From Caprella mutica (lineage: Eukaryota; Arthropoda; Malacostraca; Amphipoda; Caprellidae), in contig CANNZV010000123.1 in assembly GCA_947561585.1 (NCBI GenBank), positions 744,001-808,000 on the forward strand: a stretch of DNA of 64,000 nt. The letters are read 5' to 3'. The position numbers were made by a program, and so were the translations under genes. The notes below the pieces were generated by a model. It did no database searches, was not told the origin of the DNA, and saw only the letters and a list, made by a program, of their open reading frames with translations. Below, piece after piece: positions 33,721 through 46,133 of the stretch (its first letter is position 1; the number at the start of each line of letters is the position of its first letter).

Positions 33721-36344
33721 AATTAGAGTATGTAAAGGAATAAGTTAGTTAAGAATAAAAAAATGTAGCAGCAACGTAAAGCACTAAAATATAATTAATT
33801 TTAAAATAAAATATATTATTATCATAATTAAGAGCTCTTCTTTTGAATATCTTTCATCGAATATCTCTATAAGAAATATTTGATTAATAATTTGGGTCTT
33901 TAAATAAAAAGAGAAATTTAGGTAAAACGCTTTATCTTTACTTTAAAATTTTATCTAGTTTATCTATTTTCATAATTTAGGTCATACTAACTCTGTTTGA
34001 AATTTTGGAACTTCGTATGTTTTTAGATTGAATTATGGGTAAACTGATATTTTGAAATAAAATCTCGAACACGCAAAAGAGAATGAAGAAAAACATACAA
34101 AAGCACCACGAGCCACCTGATAGAGATGAAACTAATGCTATAGGATAAAGTAGGTCTTTTTTTGTTCAATTGAACTACAAAAAGTGTAATCACGACAATA
34201 GAATGCATCGTAGCAACAAATAAAGTGACTCTAGACTGCACTTCAGGTCAATTAGATCTGTCAGTCTGCGGTAGAAAATATTCCCTATTTATGCTAAGCA
34301 GAACACGTGTTTGAAGAGACACAAAGCAACTCAGACTGAGACATAAATAATGTCCACAAACTGCAGTTGGGCGGTGAACTCCGTGAGCAATTGGACAGAC
34401 TAGGAAGAGTAACTTCATAGTTATCGAACAGTTCTTCACCTTCGATAATAGAAGAAAAAATATAGTTAAATTTAATATATTTTGTCTCATATGATCGAAA
34501 ATATGCTGAAGTATGGAGTGGACCATGTAGTTTGTTCTTATTCTTTTTACTTACTATTATAATTATATAAATTGAAAAATAATTACATGGGCTGAGGAAT
34601 TATTCTTATTTTGAAATTCCAGAGCTTATAGACATAGACAGCCAGTTTTTACCTACTTCATTTTATAACCATAACTAATAGACATACATTTTTTGGACAG
34701 TAGATACTTTCTAGAAATATGCAGCTATTTATTTAATATAATCATTGAGTAACTAGGTTTTAGAAATGGATAAATAATCTATTTCAATTAGTTTGCACAT
34801 ACAATTAAAACACATTTACTTACATTATTATAGGTACTAACTACTAAGGTCTGTTATGTTTAATTTTCTACTACTAACCATTGGTCAGGAACGTAAGTAC
34901 TTGTGATTATCTACATAGGAATCCTTTTAAAACTTTAAGAGGTCATTATCTAAAAAATTAAGCAGTTTTGATGAGGTAGGTTTTTGTGAAACAAGGTTAT
35001 TTTATGTGAAGTTCCCTATTATATATGTAAAGAAATTTTCCCTAGAATCAGGGAATTAAATCAGTAATATCAATATCTCGATAACGAGGCATTTGTGGAC
35101 TCTTTTTATGGAAGCTGTCAATTTTTTTTTTTTTCGTTTCTGAAATGAAACACTCCGTATTCATCAAAAGTGTTATCGCAACCTGTCAAATTTATTAAAC
35201 ATTTAAATCTAGAAACACTACTTCCTAACGTCAGCATTTTAAGAAAAATTGGCATGTAGTGACTGCTCCTCCAAATTAGTTGAGGGTAAGTCGTGTATTT
35301 ATTTACTATTCTATTAGATTATTTATTAAGGACAGTGCAAGTGCTATACTCTTTGTTCTATAAATAGGAATTGTGTTCTTAATAAGGGTCAGTTTATTCT
35401 ATCGCACTAACTCAAAATTTCATATCTTGTCATATGATCTTCAAAACAATAAGTTTCTACCCTCAATTCATGTGCAATTATTGTTAATCGTTTTAAGGCT
35501 TGTTCAAACAAATCAGTGTACTATCCTTGACGTGTCCTCTCAGTGTTTCGGTGCCAGTTAAAAAACATATCGTTACTTTTAAGTTAAATTACTTAGATCT
35601 TTGACTATAAATTCTCTTATAAATTCAATGATTTGGCCTAGTCTTTGACCTAATATGTCTTTTTTCTTCGATCATTTATTTATTCAATTTTAAATCATTT
35701 ATTCAGTTCTAAATTTTTTCGTTATGTACTTTAGAAGTAAGTTTTGTGTATCTGCTTGTTGGCACCAATTTGCAATGTACGAATATTTCTCCAATTAATT
35801 CATGAATTCAAGTATTATGAATTGTTTAAGTGCGATTAAATTCATATTTGGTAACAAAATTAAGAAGACTCAAAAGTGAAAATTCGACGCGACACGGACG
35901 ATGAGGTATTCACAACAAGATAATCTAATTAAATAGTTTATAGCAAGGCTCCACAAGTATAATTGTTCCATATTATTCAATTATTGAAGTTCGGTAATAA
36001 GTTTATTGACATTTCATTCTAAGTAAACAAAATACCTCAGGGGTTTTAAAATTTTTGGTTTGGTCTAGACTCTAGAGTAAAAATAAGGAAACATTCGACA
36101 GTGGGTGCCTGGTTCGTTCATGAAATATACAATTTGAATTTCTCAATGGAAATCTCTTTAGTATGAATCTTTCACGCGTCAAAGCAATTTTTTTACCCTA
36201 CACGTAAGAGTGCATATCGAAGTAAAAATTCTGAGACTTCAAAGGCAACTCCTAAATCCAATTTAGTGAGAGGAAGGGTTAGACCTGAGGATTGGGAAAG
36301 CAGTTCCTTAAATCTTTACTCGCTTACCCAATTGGGAAAATTAT
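33721..36344. other. AT-rich segment without a recognised gene
   Basis: Minus-strand frames at 34023-34241 and 34248-34526 are open but match nothing known. The second contains an internal MKLLFLVCPIAHG that could read as a signal peptide, without splice support. A run of T at about 35120 precedes CTGAAATGAAACACTCCG. No RNA gene. Confidence 0.4.
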
Positions 36345-36475
36345 AATCGGCAGATCGTCTATTATTCTCGATTTCGGTATATATCTATTTGTTTTTGTCC
36401 CAGAATGTCATAATTTCTGATATTATTGTCAGCGTTTTTTTTTTGTCGGCAATATCCAACGATTGCGAGTGTCTT
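36345..36475 (+). repeat. Dispersed repeat family H, copy
   Basis: GGCAGATCGTCTATTATTCT is followed by GATTTCGGTATATAT, a CATAATTTCTGATATTATTG block and TCAGCGTTTTTT. These align block by block with 28740-28860. A further, weaker piece may lie at 36640-36740. Confidence 0.55.
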
Positions 36476-36959
36476 AACTCTCTCGATCCGATTCTAATTG
36501 GAAAAATATTTAATTTATTTGGTGATAATTTTCATTACTTTAGTTTAAAATAAAATTGAATTTGGCACATTAGGTAGCCTTATGAACAGAAAGGGTGACA
36601 TTTATGATAAAGTTCTCAAATATACAATCTAATTTTTGACGACTCTTTTTTCATCGGCGATATTAAGTTATTTATCGTCCATTATAATCGAAGATTGGCG
36701 TCTATAATTTCTTCATTGGGTAGCGACGCATGTCTTCAACTACTCGGAGCTTACAGCATGAAGGAGAAGAATAATTGATTGGATTCTTATCACAGAGGCA
36801 CAGTAAAATTGAAAATGGTAATATTTGAAAATAAGTTCTGCTACACAGAAACTAAGTTTGTATTCCAACTATTTAAATTAACCTGGGATAGTAATCTTGT
36901 TTGTATCTAATATGATTTGAATAAATATAATAATTTTACTAATAAAAGTAATTAGCTGA

Positions 36960-37390
36960 CGGGCACACGTAGAGCGCATACACACGACACCGTTTTTAAA
37001 TGACCTCGACCTTTAACCTATCAGCTCCCAAAATCTAATAAACTGATTCCTGGATAATGAACATCTTTCCACCATATTTCAAGAAATTTTGTTGAAAACT
37101 TTTTGAGTTATTGAGTTATATAATACCTTGACCTTGATCTTTTACCTTTAACCCGATCGCTCCCAAAATCTTTCCAGATCGTTCCTGGATATTGAACAAT
37201 GATCTCCACCAAATTTCAATTTAATTAGTTGAACACTTTTTGAGTTATTTAGTTATAAGTGACCTTGACCTTCATATTTGACCGTATGGCTCCGAAATGT
37301 TATTAGATGGTCTCTGGACATACATTGACCCATCGTCTCAATAAAATTTCAATTAATTTGGTTCAATAACTTCTAAGTTATGCGAATGAG
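36960..37390 (+). repeat. Dispersed repeat family P, copy 2, with about 125-bp internal tandem units
   Basis: Begins GGGCACACGTAGAGCGCATA. Three internal units each hold a TGACCTTGACCTT-type start, a GCTCCCAAAATCT block, CCTGGATATTGAACA and a TTGAACACTTTTTGAGTTAT end, at about 125-bp spacing. No frame is conserved. See the shorter copy at 33420. Confidence 0.65.
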
Positions 37391-39134
37391 ATGAAAAATA
37401 AACTAAAATTCGAAAGAAAATGAGAGATGATGAACGTAAATTATAATAAATTGAATAATTACTGAAGAAGAAGAGATTAATTACTTCCAACTTTTTATAT
37501 AATATGTATTTTAGTTGTTTTTTAATTTATATTTACTTGCAATATTTCTATTTTCGCTACGCGATTATAACCTCTAATAATTGAAGGACCAAACGACGAT
37601 AATTACCGACAATGATAACTCATACTACGAATATTTCGATTTTAGCGTAATTGAAAATAATGGATAACCTGCCGGTTATATTTTTCCGACAGGGTGATGG
37701 CTATATAGAAAATGGCTTTCAATAGAAAGTACTTAGAAAGAACCTATCTATTGTAAATATATAAGAAACAATCAATCTGTGTCCAAAATAAACATTTGTT
37801 ATTTGGTTTCATTCAAGGAATAAATTAATGACATCTGGCAACCCTTTAGGCAGATCTTTGGTAGGCCTACAATAGAAAGAGGGTTAAAATAGGCCTATAG
37901 CAACTCATAGTGCAATAGTAACCAGTGATTGTAAATAGGATTTATAAAATAGAAAACATACTCGACATTCTATAATTAAATAATATTGGCTTTATATTCT
38001 GATAAATAATGTAGAACAATATAGAAATACTGCAATAATGAATCAAAACCCTAATAGAAGAAATATTTTAAAAATGAAATTTTTGTCAACCGATCTTTTA
38101 CCATTTATTCATTGAACTTTATTTATATCATATATAGCTAGTAAAATATATACTTTTATTTCAGTTAACGAATCTATATACTTAGTATATAATATAGAAC
38201 GTATCAATGTGTCTAATTTAAAAATAAATGGCTGAGTAATTATTTGCCCTATTATGAATATCGAGTTCCCCGTTTCCTGGTCACAGAAAAGTTTCTCCTA
38301 AAGCAAATTAGTGTTGCAGAGAACTGCTCTTTGAAGCTTCATTTAAAACACCTCCGTTAGTTAAATATTTAGTTTTGTTTTGTGTTGGTTTGTGTGAGTG
38401 ACGAGGAGTCTGTTGCAGTGACTCCTGAGAAAGAGAGACACTCTAATTACGGAGCCTTCTTTATTGAGACGCAAAGGAGAGATAATTAGTAGTCTGCATC
38501 AATGGAGTTGTTAGACAGAGCTGAGTGTCACTGACAATGGGAGAAAAGAAAAGTGTGAACTGTTATTAATGGAATGCATTGAAAAATTCATATCGTTTAC
38601 CTTTGTTGAATTTAAAATGTAATTTTATTTTAGTAGTATATATTTAACTTGTTTACCCTTTAAAGACCAACTGAGGAGTTTAAGCTTGACAACCCGAATT
38701 CATTCAATATAATAACACTATTTCCACCAATCTTGGGTAAATAAAATTTTCCCCTGTACATTAATATGATAAAAGCTATTAACTGACATAAAATCGTATA
38801 ATTCGACCGGCTGGTTTCCTAAATATCATTGTGTAAAGAATCCTCTCAAATTTTGTCAGTCCAATTAGGGTCAAGCAGTGTTCGCAGAGATTCACAACTA
38901 TGTGCTAGATATGTAAATGTACAATATATCTATGGGTTGGTAACTGGATACTATAAAATATGTCTACAAATTATATTGGATACTAATTAAGTACATTTTT
39001 GAACAAAATTATGAGTTATCTAGAAAAAGATTCGAAAAAAACTATTTAAACGTATTTATAATTGATATAATCATATCAAGTTTGATAGTTTTTAATAGTT
39101 GCCTTTATATTCACTTCGGTATGCTAGAGACCGT
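37391..39134. other. AT-rich non-coding segment
   Basis: No recognised feature. Around 38380-38540 is a less AT-biased stretch with no frame. Confidence 0.45.
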
Positions 39135-39261
39135 GCACGGACATTTCGTCCACGGACAATTCGTCCACGGACATTTCGTCCACGGATATTTCGTCCAACA
39201 GACTTTTCGTCCACGGACATTTCGTTCACGGACATTTCGTCCACGGAGAATTCGTCCACGT
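39135..39261. repeat. Tandem array, 15-bp unit, about 8 copies
   Basis: The unit is CCACGGACATTTCGT, with ACAATT, ATATTT and one AACAGACTTT variant. Because 15 is five codons, the plus strand is open (39082-39300) with HGHFV and RPRTF-like repeats; this is a by-product. Confidence 0.9.
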
Positions 39262-40942
39262 AATGCTTTATTTTGTATTATATTTATAATGTGTATATAA
39301 TATATATTGAATATTATTTACAGATATTTTGCAATATATAAGTAGAAAACACCATTAGTTGATGGTAATTATAAATTCATGGTCTTTGCATGAATTCTTA
39401 TTGTAATCTTCTTCTCCTGGTCCTACTGGCCGGCAACAGTAAAATAATATAACTGAAAACTTTTTAATGATATACAGGCAGTTAAGTAGACAAAAATCCC
39501 ATTATATTTTGTTCCCTTATATTTTGTTCATGATTTCAATTTATTTCGTTAATGATATTTTTTTCTTCTATTTTTGACCGACCGACTGACCAAGACTAAC
39601 TAAATTGACTGTACCTAATTATATCTTTATTTTTGCCTGTCCATATTAATTTTGTCTACTATTTTTTTGAGTTTATTTTCATATGATTTAGTTGGCTTTA
39701 TGCATAGTTTTTTTTCTGCAATTCTTCTGTTCAGAACTAACTGAAAGTTATGTTTATTATTTAGTTATATTATGTTTCTAATCAAATCAATTTTTTTGTA
39801 ATATAGTAAGATGTAAGTGCGTTAATTTGTTGCCGTGGATTTTTTATATAAAGTTCTTTCGTAATAAATTTCTATTTTTGTTTGTTGTAGTTATTACTTG
39901 TTTCCCAGATTGTTGAGATTGAGTGGATGGAATATGTTTATTCCGCCGGGATGAAATTTATTGAATAAATACCTATCGTTGCCACAACAACGATAATTAA
40001 TTCGAAAATAATTAAATTGATATAACCGTCCTTCCGATTTAGAAACAAAATTGGTGTTTCTTTTAAGCATCTGCTTTGAATTTATATATTATAATACTTA
40101 TAACGATATTATGGAAATAATGAATTGAATATGAGAAAAATTTCGAGGAAGAAGATCGCACATTTCTTTTGTTTACATATCTAATAATGACAATGTTTTC
40201 TGGAAGCTTTTTCCAAGACATAGATATTCAGAGCAATTTTCGTTTTTTTTTACGACACTGAGATGGTTTGTGCGAAACTAACCACCTGAGAACCTCGTAA
40301 AAACTTCTTCCAGATGAGCCGTAATGAAATGTATCAACCGAGAGGGAAATATCCTTATAAAGCTATGGAAACTCAAACGTGAACAGCTATAAAACTCTAG
40401 CCCTCCGCCTACTGCTAATTTGCCTTTTTATTGCTAGCTTGGCGAGTTAAGAAATATATTTGCTTTGGACAACTAGAACACATTTAAAAAAAAATCACAT
40501 AATTCAATGTGAATTTCATATCGATGATAAAATTACTAGTAGTAGGACAAATTACCGAAATAAGAGTTATCTGCTAATTCGCAAACAGTAATCGTGGTTT
40601 TCAAGGGATTCTCACATTCACATCTAAGCTTCCACAACAATTAATAACAGAAGTTTGACAGAGAATTCGTGAATAAACTGTTCAACAGACAAATTCAACA
40701 ACTTGGAAAATTTTCGTTTGTGAAACCAACCTTGCTGAATATCTCGTAAGTTGTACATTAATATATTACAGTATTTGCAATAGAAAGGTTAGATTTAAAG
40801 TAAAATTGAAGCTAAATGCAATTATAAGGAGAGTGCTTTATCGTAGTAATAAAACTGGTGGTATTAAAATAAAGTCTAAGGATCACACCTCATTTACATT
40901 TGCAATATTGGGAGTTTCCTTATCGCCATCCGATATTATTGC
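39262..40942. other. AT-rich non-coding segment
   Basis: Positions 39500-39680 contain several TTTTGTT/TTTTTGCC stretches and ACCGACCGACTGACC, of low complexity. Nothing coding is recognised. Confidence 0.45.
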
Positions 40943-41312
40943 CCCAAGTTTCTTCATTAGGTTTTTGAAAGTCGTAAAAGAGATTTCTGGCAGCAACATT
41001 ACNGGGAGGGTTTTGTTCAAAATCTCTACTTTTTCTTGTTCATGATGTATCTAGTTTCTTCCTTCCCTATAGTTGTTAAGACTGAATGCTACAAATAACC
41101 TCAAAGTGTTATATCCTGATATACCATTAATATCATTCAAAGATATAAACACTTTGCTAGACTTTGGTCGATATTTTCATTTCATGGTATATATCAGTAA
41201 TGACTGGTTACCATAATTCAATTGCAAAACCATTCTCACTGCCTTCCTATCGCTCCTCTCCTATGAAAATATTAGACCAAAGTTTCTTCATTAGGTTTTG
41301 CAAAGTCGTAAA
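40943..41312 (+). repeat. Pair of diverged direct repeats and one undetermined base
   Basis: CAAGTTTCTTCATTAGGTTT then GAAAGTCGTAAAAGAGATTT (40943-40983) recurs as AAAGTTTCTTCATTAGGTTT then GCAAAGTCGTAAAAG (41272-41312), about 330 bp apart. Position 41003 is N, an assembly ambiguity. The frame 40806-41045 spans the first copy and is not recognised. Confidence 0.65.
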
Positions 41313-43579
41313 AGAAGATTTTATTCACATGGAATGATTTACGAGCTCTGCAAATATCATTCTGCTGAGGAAACTATAAACTTACGTGGGAAATGAGTTT
41401 CAACTTCTACGCTAGATTCTAAGAGAGATGTTACCATAGTAGGTAGCTTTATCTTCCTATTATACCGTAATATAATAGGTAGATTAGAGACGTAATAGAT
41501 AAATTAGAGACTTTCCAACTGCAGTTATTGTATGTTTTTCTAATTGGACGGTGAATATAGCTCTTAGCTGCAAAATGCATGCATTGTTTAATTTGTTTCT
41601 TAGCGTCTGTGATACCCTAAGGCATTTATTTTACGCTGCGATCTGCAATCATTTCTCCCTCACAAAAAATGACAAAGGATCGCTAGCAAATTATGACGAA
41701 CTGTGAATAGTATCACTGTGTAATGTCTATCATCAAAAATAATGTCCACAGGGAAGAAAAACAATAATAACCTCGACTGTATTGGATGCCAATTAATACG
41801 ATTCGATATTTTCGGTGACGTTATAAATTAAATAGTGAAGGTATATTGAATGACCTAAAAAATTGAATTAAGAATTTTTCTTTTGAACTGAACAAGATTT
41901 TATTGCTAATCAACATTTAACGTTTAGTCAGTAATTATTAGCATATTTTGAATGTTGAGTCAACCTCATTTCCTATATGGGTGCAATAACTCTCTCTGTG
42001 ATATATTTTGATAACACATAAAAGTAACATTATACACGAGAAACATTGATACGTTATACAATCTGTAGTGGCGTAACTAACATTCGATAATATCAATTCC
42101 AAAGCAATTTGAAGAACCAATAAGATGGTTTACGATATTTTTACGGCCATTGTGTTTTGTTCGAATCCTTTTACGATGAGAGCAAATGGATCCGATTCGA
42201 AACACAACTCATGGCTACGACAAGAAAAACTTGAATCCAATTGACCACAAAACAGCGACTCTGAAACCCTTTGTCGCTCCAGGGATTCATTACCTAGAAA
42301 AAAATATTACGACTCTTGGTGAAGATAAATAATAAATATTGATTGTATTTATGTTAGACATAAATCTGAAAATTTGTAAACTGTACTTGAAATCAACAGT
42401 AATCATGTTTAAAATCTGAAGGGTTCAATATAAAAAAAATCATTTTTGAGTTCATTAACTGTTTACTTTACAGATAATAAATAAAGATTATTTAGTTCAG
42501 AAATTATCTTTTACAAATCGATAGTTTTCACTTGTTCTAGCATTTATATTAATTACAGCATATTATATTAGTGAAATTAATGTAATAACAACAAACCTCT
42601 AACAGTCCCCCCCCCCTCCACTTCATCCTCATTTCTATTGATTTGAAGACAGAAAAAGACTGCATAAAAAGTAGCTCATAAAGACGGTAATAGCGAGAAA
42701 TCTTTTGCTATCTACCCAACTGCAACTGATAAGCAATAAAAGTTTTTTCTCCTTTCCTGGCGATATAAAAGTCACTGCCTATCAAACTGTACAAACAAAA
42801 ATCCTTCTTTTGACCCAAAATATCAGTTGGCACAAAGCGAATCGTTCTCACGGTGGAGATGCAAAAAATATCATAGAGTGTGTTTTGTTGTGAGTGTACC
42901 TTTCACTTTATTGATATAGTGGAAATGAACTTGAAAACATAGGGAAGTACTAACTAGTGTCACTCATTCTGACTTTGTGGGTAACATATACATAATACAT
43001 GTACGTAAATGTTATATAAATAATAGCTTCGAAACTGCGAAAAACTTTTCTGGATGTATGAAATCATTGTGTTAAATTTGTGAATGTTAAAAAGAATTTT
43101 AATATAATATTAATGAGGAAAATAAAGTAATTAGATGACCAGATAAAATATGTGAAAAATGTATAGATTTTATCAAAGCTTTATTTATCGTTAAAGAACA
43201 TCACAATATTGCTTTATTATCTATCGATGTATCGCATTAAAAAACTAGAATGTTTCTTTTTATGTGTTTTACCGCATTTCCAGCTTCAGAAGAACATAAA
43301 ATTGATCTTTTTGTCTGTTTTCAGCACGTGACTGATAACAAGAATTACATTCGAGAGATGCTTTGCTGTCCGTAGAAATAACGGCATCAGCCCTATGGTC
43401 ACACGGGTTAGCTTACATCGATCTTATCATTTACATGCAAGTTTCTTTCATAAAGAAAATATTCCTATCAGATGTATTCTTTGATTCTCTAAAGCATCAA
43501 AGAAAAGTGAGTCTGATATTTAAACTTTACTTTCAAAATTGGTGTGGTACACTACGACAAATTTGTAAGACCTTCAATC
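41313..43579. other. AT-rich segment without a recognised gene
   Basis: Includes a 12-base C run at about 42607. Positions 42130-42290 and 42690-42900 are less AT-biased. The frame 42705-42893 has no recognised similarity. The frame 43363-43635 ends inside satellite-like units and is not supported. Confidence 0.4.
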
Positions 43580-43632
43580 TGATAGTACATCATGATAGTG
43601 ACTCTCTGATAGTACATCATGATAGTAACTTC
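43580..43632 (+). repeat. Two isolated units related to the 32-bp satellite
   Basis: GATAGTACATCATGATAGTG followed by ACTCTCT occurs twice at 27-bp spacing. The unit is a shortened form of that at 3071-3887, about 40 kb away. Confidence 0.8.
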
Positions 43633-44039
43633 TGAACAATTCAATTCGATTACATTATCACAGTCCCAATGATATGGTGTTGTCTGAGTGTCTCAAATAG
43701 ACTGCCATAAATTCTCTCAAAAGTAGGAAAGTTATTTCCTGCACTCGTGTGGCAAGTCAACTGTGAAGATTTATAGACACAAATGCCAGAATTTGCTCAG
43801 AAGAAGGGTTCAGGAGGGAGATAGGATTGGAAGAGTGGACAACCTAAAAAATTAGATGCACAGCAGCATATATTACGGAGCGTGTCCCAGTGGGAGAATT
43901 ATAATCCAATCGTCCGCTTTCGATAGGTGCTAATAATAGATGATAAGAAGTTCATTTATTTACGAAGATAAATAATTCGACGAAATTATACTCGGAATAA
44001 AATAGAAACTTTAAAAATTGAAAAAAATATACAAACGAT

Positions 44040-44115
44040 GAGGTCTATAATTTTGATGTTTTACGATAAAAGTCGGTCAATATTTACCATAACCGATAAT
44101 ATTTGACGATCTGCC
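44040..44115 (-). repeat. Dispersed repeat family H, inverse copy
   Basis: On the minus strand it reads CGGCAGATCGTCAAATATTA, then GGTAAATATTGACCG and TTTTATCGTAAAACATC. These match the pieces near 2610-2680 (minus) and 36350 (plus). GTGGGAGAATTATAATCC at about 43890 may be its partner end. Confidence 0.5.
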
Positions 44116-44465
44116 GATCATATTCTTAGGAATAACTTAAATTAAGAAGAGGCACTTCTCATAATAAAAACTCACTCACAACAAAACTTTTATTATCGTA
44201 CCATACACATAGAACAAATGATGCTTTATTTTACATGACAATTGATAAACAAATAATATTATATAATTTCTAACTTGAAAAATATCTCTTTTAGATATAT
44301 ATTTGGTAATTTTTATAGATTATTCTACCTATTGGTTTACGTTTCTAACTTTACTGCCGGTTCTTACAATAAATTGTACATGGAATAATATTTTGAGAAC
44401 TTCCTCATGTGTCTCTGTAAAATTACGTACCACAGTCATCGATGTAAGAGTTCTGTCACAGTATA

Positions 44466-44580
44466 ATTTGTGGTGAACCTCAGGGTGTCATTCTGTCACC
44501 TATTCTTTATTTCGTTTACGGCAGTGATTTGTTGTAGATTTAGAATATTGCTTATCATATACACTCTGCAGACGATATAT
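44466..44580 (+). pseudogene. Non-LTR reverse-transcriptase scrap
   Basis: The frame reads ICGEPQGVILSPILYFVYGS then DLL, a stop at 44535-44537, and later AYHIHSADDIL in the same frame. This is the GVPQGSVLSPxLYxxYxxD block followed by the A-x-ADD catalytic block of jockey/CR1-type non-LTR reverse transcriptases. Two stops and substitutions mark it as dead. No endonuclease or poly-A end could be tied to it. Confidence 0.7.
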
Positions 44581-44677
44581 TACCGATATAACATACATTT
44601 AGCTTATATGGTGACATAAAAACTATATATAGTGATCTCAATTGGAAAGCAAATTAGATTATAAATTATATACTTAC

Positions 44678-44716
44678 CTTTGTCTAGACTCTAGACGCTG
44701 GAATGATACGTTCATA
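44678..44716 (-). other. Possible minus-strand splice donor after a short frame
   Basis: On the minus strand CAAAG|GTAAGTATATAA is a near-perfect donor. An ATG 38 bases before it opens MNVSFQRLESRQ. This is too short to call an exon; it is recorded only because the donor is strong. Confidence 0.12.
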
Positions 44717-45732
44717 GCAGTTTTTTTTATTTAACCTCGATATATAAATTGAGCAAAAATGAATACTACTCTAATCGAAATAATTAATTAAAATATTCAA
44801 TTCAACTACATCTTAGAAATGTTAAGTATTTATTATTATAATACCCGATATATGGTTTTCTTTTTTTCATGTCAGCTAAATTTCTATTTGTGGAAAATAT
44901 ACTACAATCCAAATAAAATAAAATCAAAATGTATACTATTGATTATCTTGAAAATTAATGGAAAAATGTCTTTGAATCAGCAGAATGAATATGATAATTT
45001 ATTTATTTAATGATAATTAATTCACGACATTCTTGTGTATATATTGAGAGTGCGTTCCTAGCCATATATTAATATTGACATAATGGGCCATCAAGAGGTG
45101 CCCCTCCACTTTCAATAATAATTACAGATAATAATCAGAGTAAATAATACCCCATAAAGCTCCTTAATGTGCTGGGGAAAGACAAAGTATCTAATTGTTG
45201 TAGTTACCGCTACTGGTCGCAGGCAAGTGTGCAGGCATTAGTGTCCATTTGGAAAATTGTTATAGCCAGATTAAAAGTAAATGGTAAAATGAACGCAGTA
45301 GATATTCGTTGTGTATAATCGAAATTTATCCCTAATTTGATAGTGTTATCGAAAAAATTTAATTTAGTTTTTGTGTAGGTTTATGTGTGGATATTTAATT
45401 CTTTATTAATTCCGAGAATTAATATTCTCTTGATAGAAATATCCAACAGATAATGTAATATATAATAATATAAAAATATTGGAAGTATGCTGTCAATAAA
45501 CGAACTATAAATTAGTATTTATAATCTATCAATGATATTAAGACAAACCAATCCATGGCCTAATGTTTATAATTGACAATAGATTATTGACTTTTCGTCT
45601 TCACTAGCACCATCTGGCCCTGTACACTGATGATGGTGTTTGATGGATTCTCTGTGATACTCTTATTGAATAGTAATAATGATAGGAAAATGCTATATTA
45701 ACTCCCATCTAAATATCATCTTTACTAAGCTA

Positions 45733-46125
45733 GGAGCAAGTAAAGATAACGGACCACAGTCCGTTATCTTTAAAAGGTTAAATTCTGGTCGGTTATCTTT
45801 ACTTGCTTCAATTCTGGTCCGTTAACTTTACTTGGATAAATTATTAAATATTTGACCAATAATTGGAAAAATAATACAATTTTAGAATCATAGATACCAC
45901 ATTGAAGGATTTAAGCAGAAGTATTTTTCCATTATTTTACTATTCGTTCTTCACAACTTCAAAATGGATCACGTTTTTTATCAATTCTTTCAATTAATGA
46001 AATATGCAAAATTAATGTATAATCATTAATATTATCATTTATGATGCTTTATATTTATGAAATACTAAAACAAATATTTTTTTAAAATGAAAAAAGTTTT
46101 CTGGTCCGCTACCTTTACTAGCTTC
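45733..46125 (-). mobile_element. Second copy of the outer nested DNA element, uninterrupted
   Basis: It starts GGAGCAAGTAAAGATAACGG and ends, minus strand, GAAGCTAGTAAAGGTAGCGG. The flanks CTAAGCTA and CTAAACTG match at 6 of 8. Its body is the inverse of 14540-14800 (shared AAATCCTTCAATGTGGTATC-type block). At 45745-45770 AAAGATAACGGAC faces GTCCGTTATCTTT, so two terminal motifs meet head-to-head. About 393 bp, no open frame. Confidence 0.8.
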
Positions 46126-46133
46126 CTAAACTG

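Noticed and set aside
34248..34526. 92-codon minus frame with an internal signal-peptide-like MKLLFLVCPIAHG
   Set aside because: The hydrophobic run starts mid-frame, there is no splice support and no family resemblance.
42150..42175. GTTCGAATCC as a tRNA B box
   Set aside because: No A box at the right spacing and no cloverleaf arms can be drawn.
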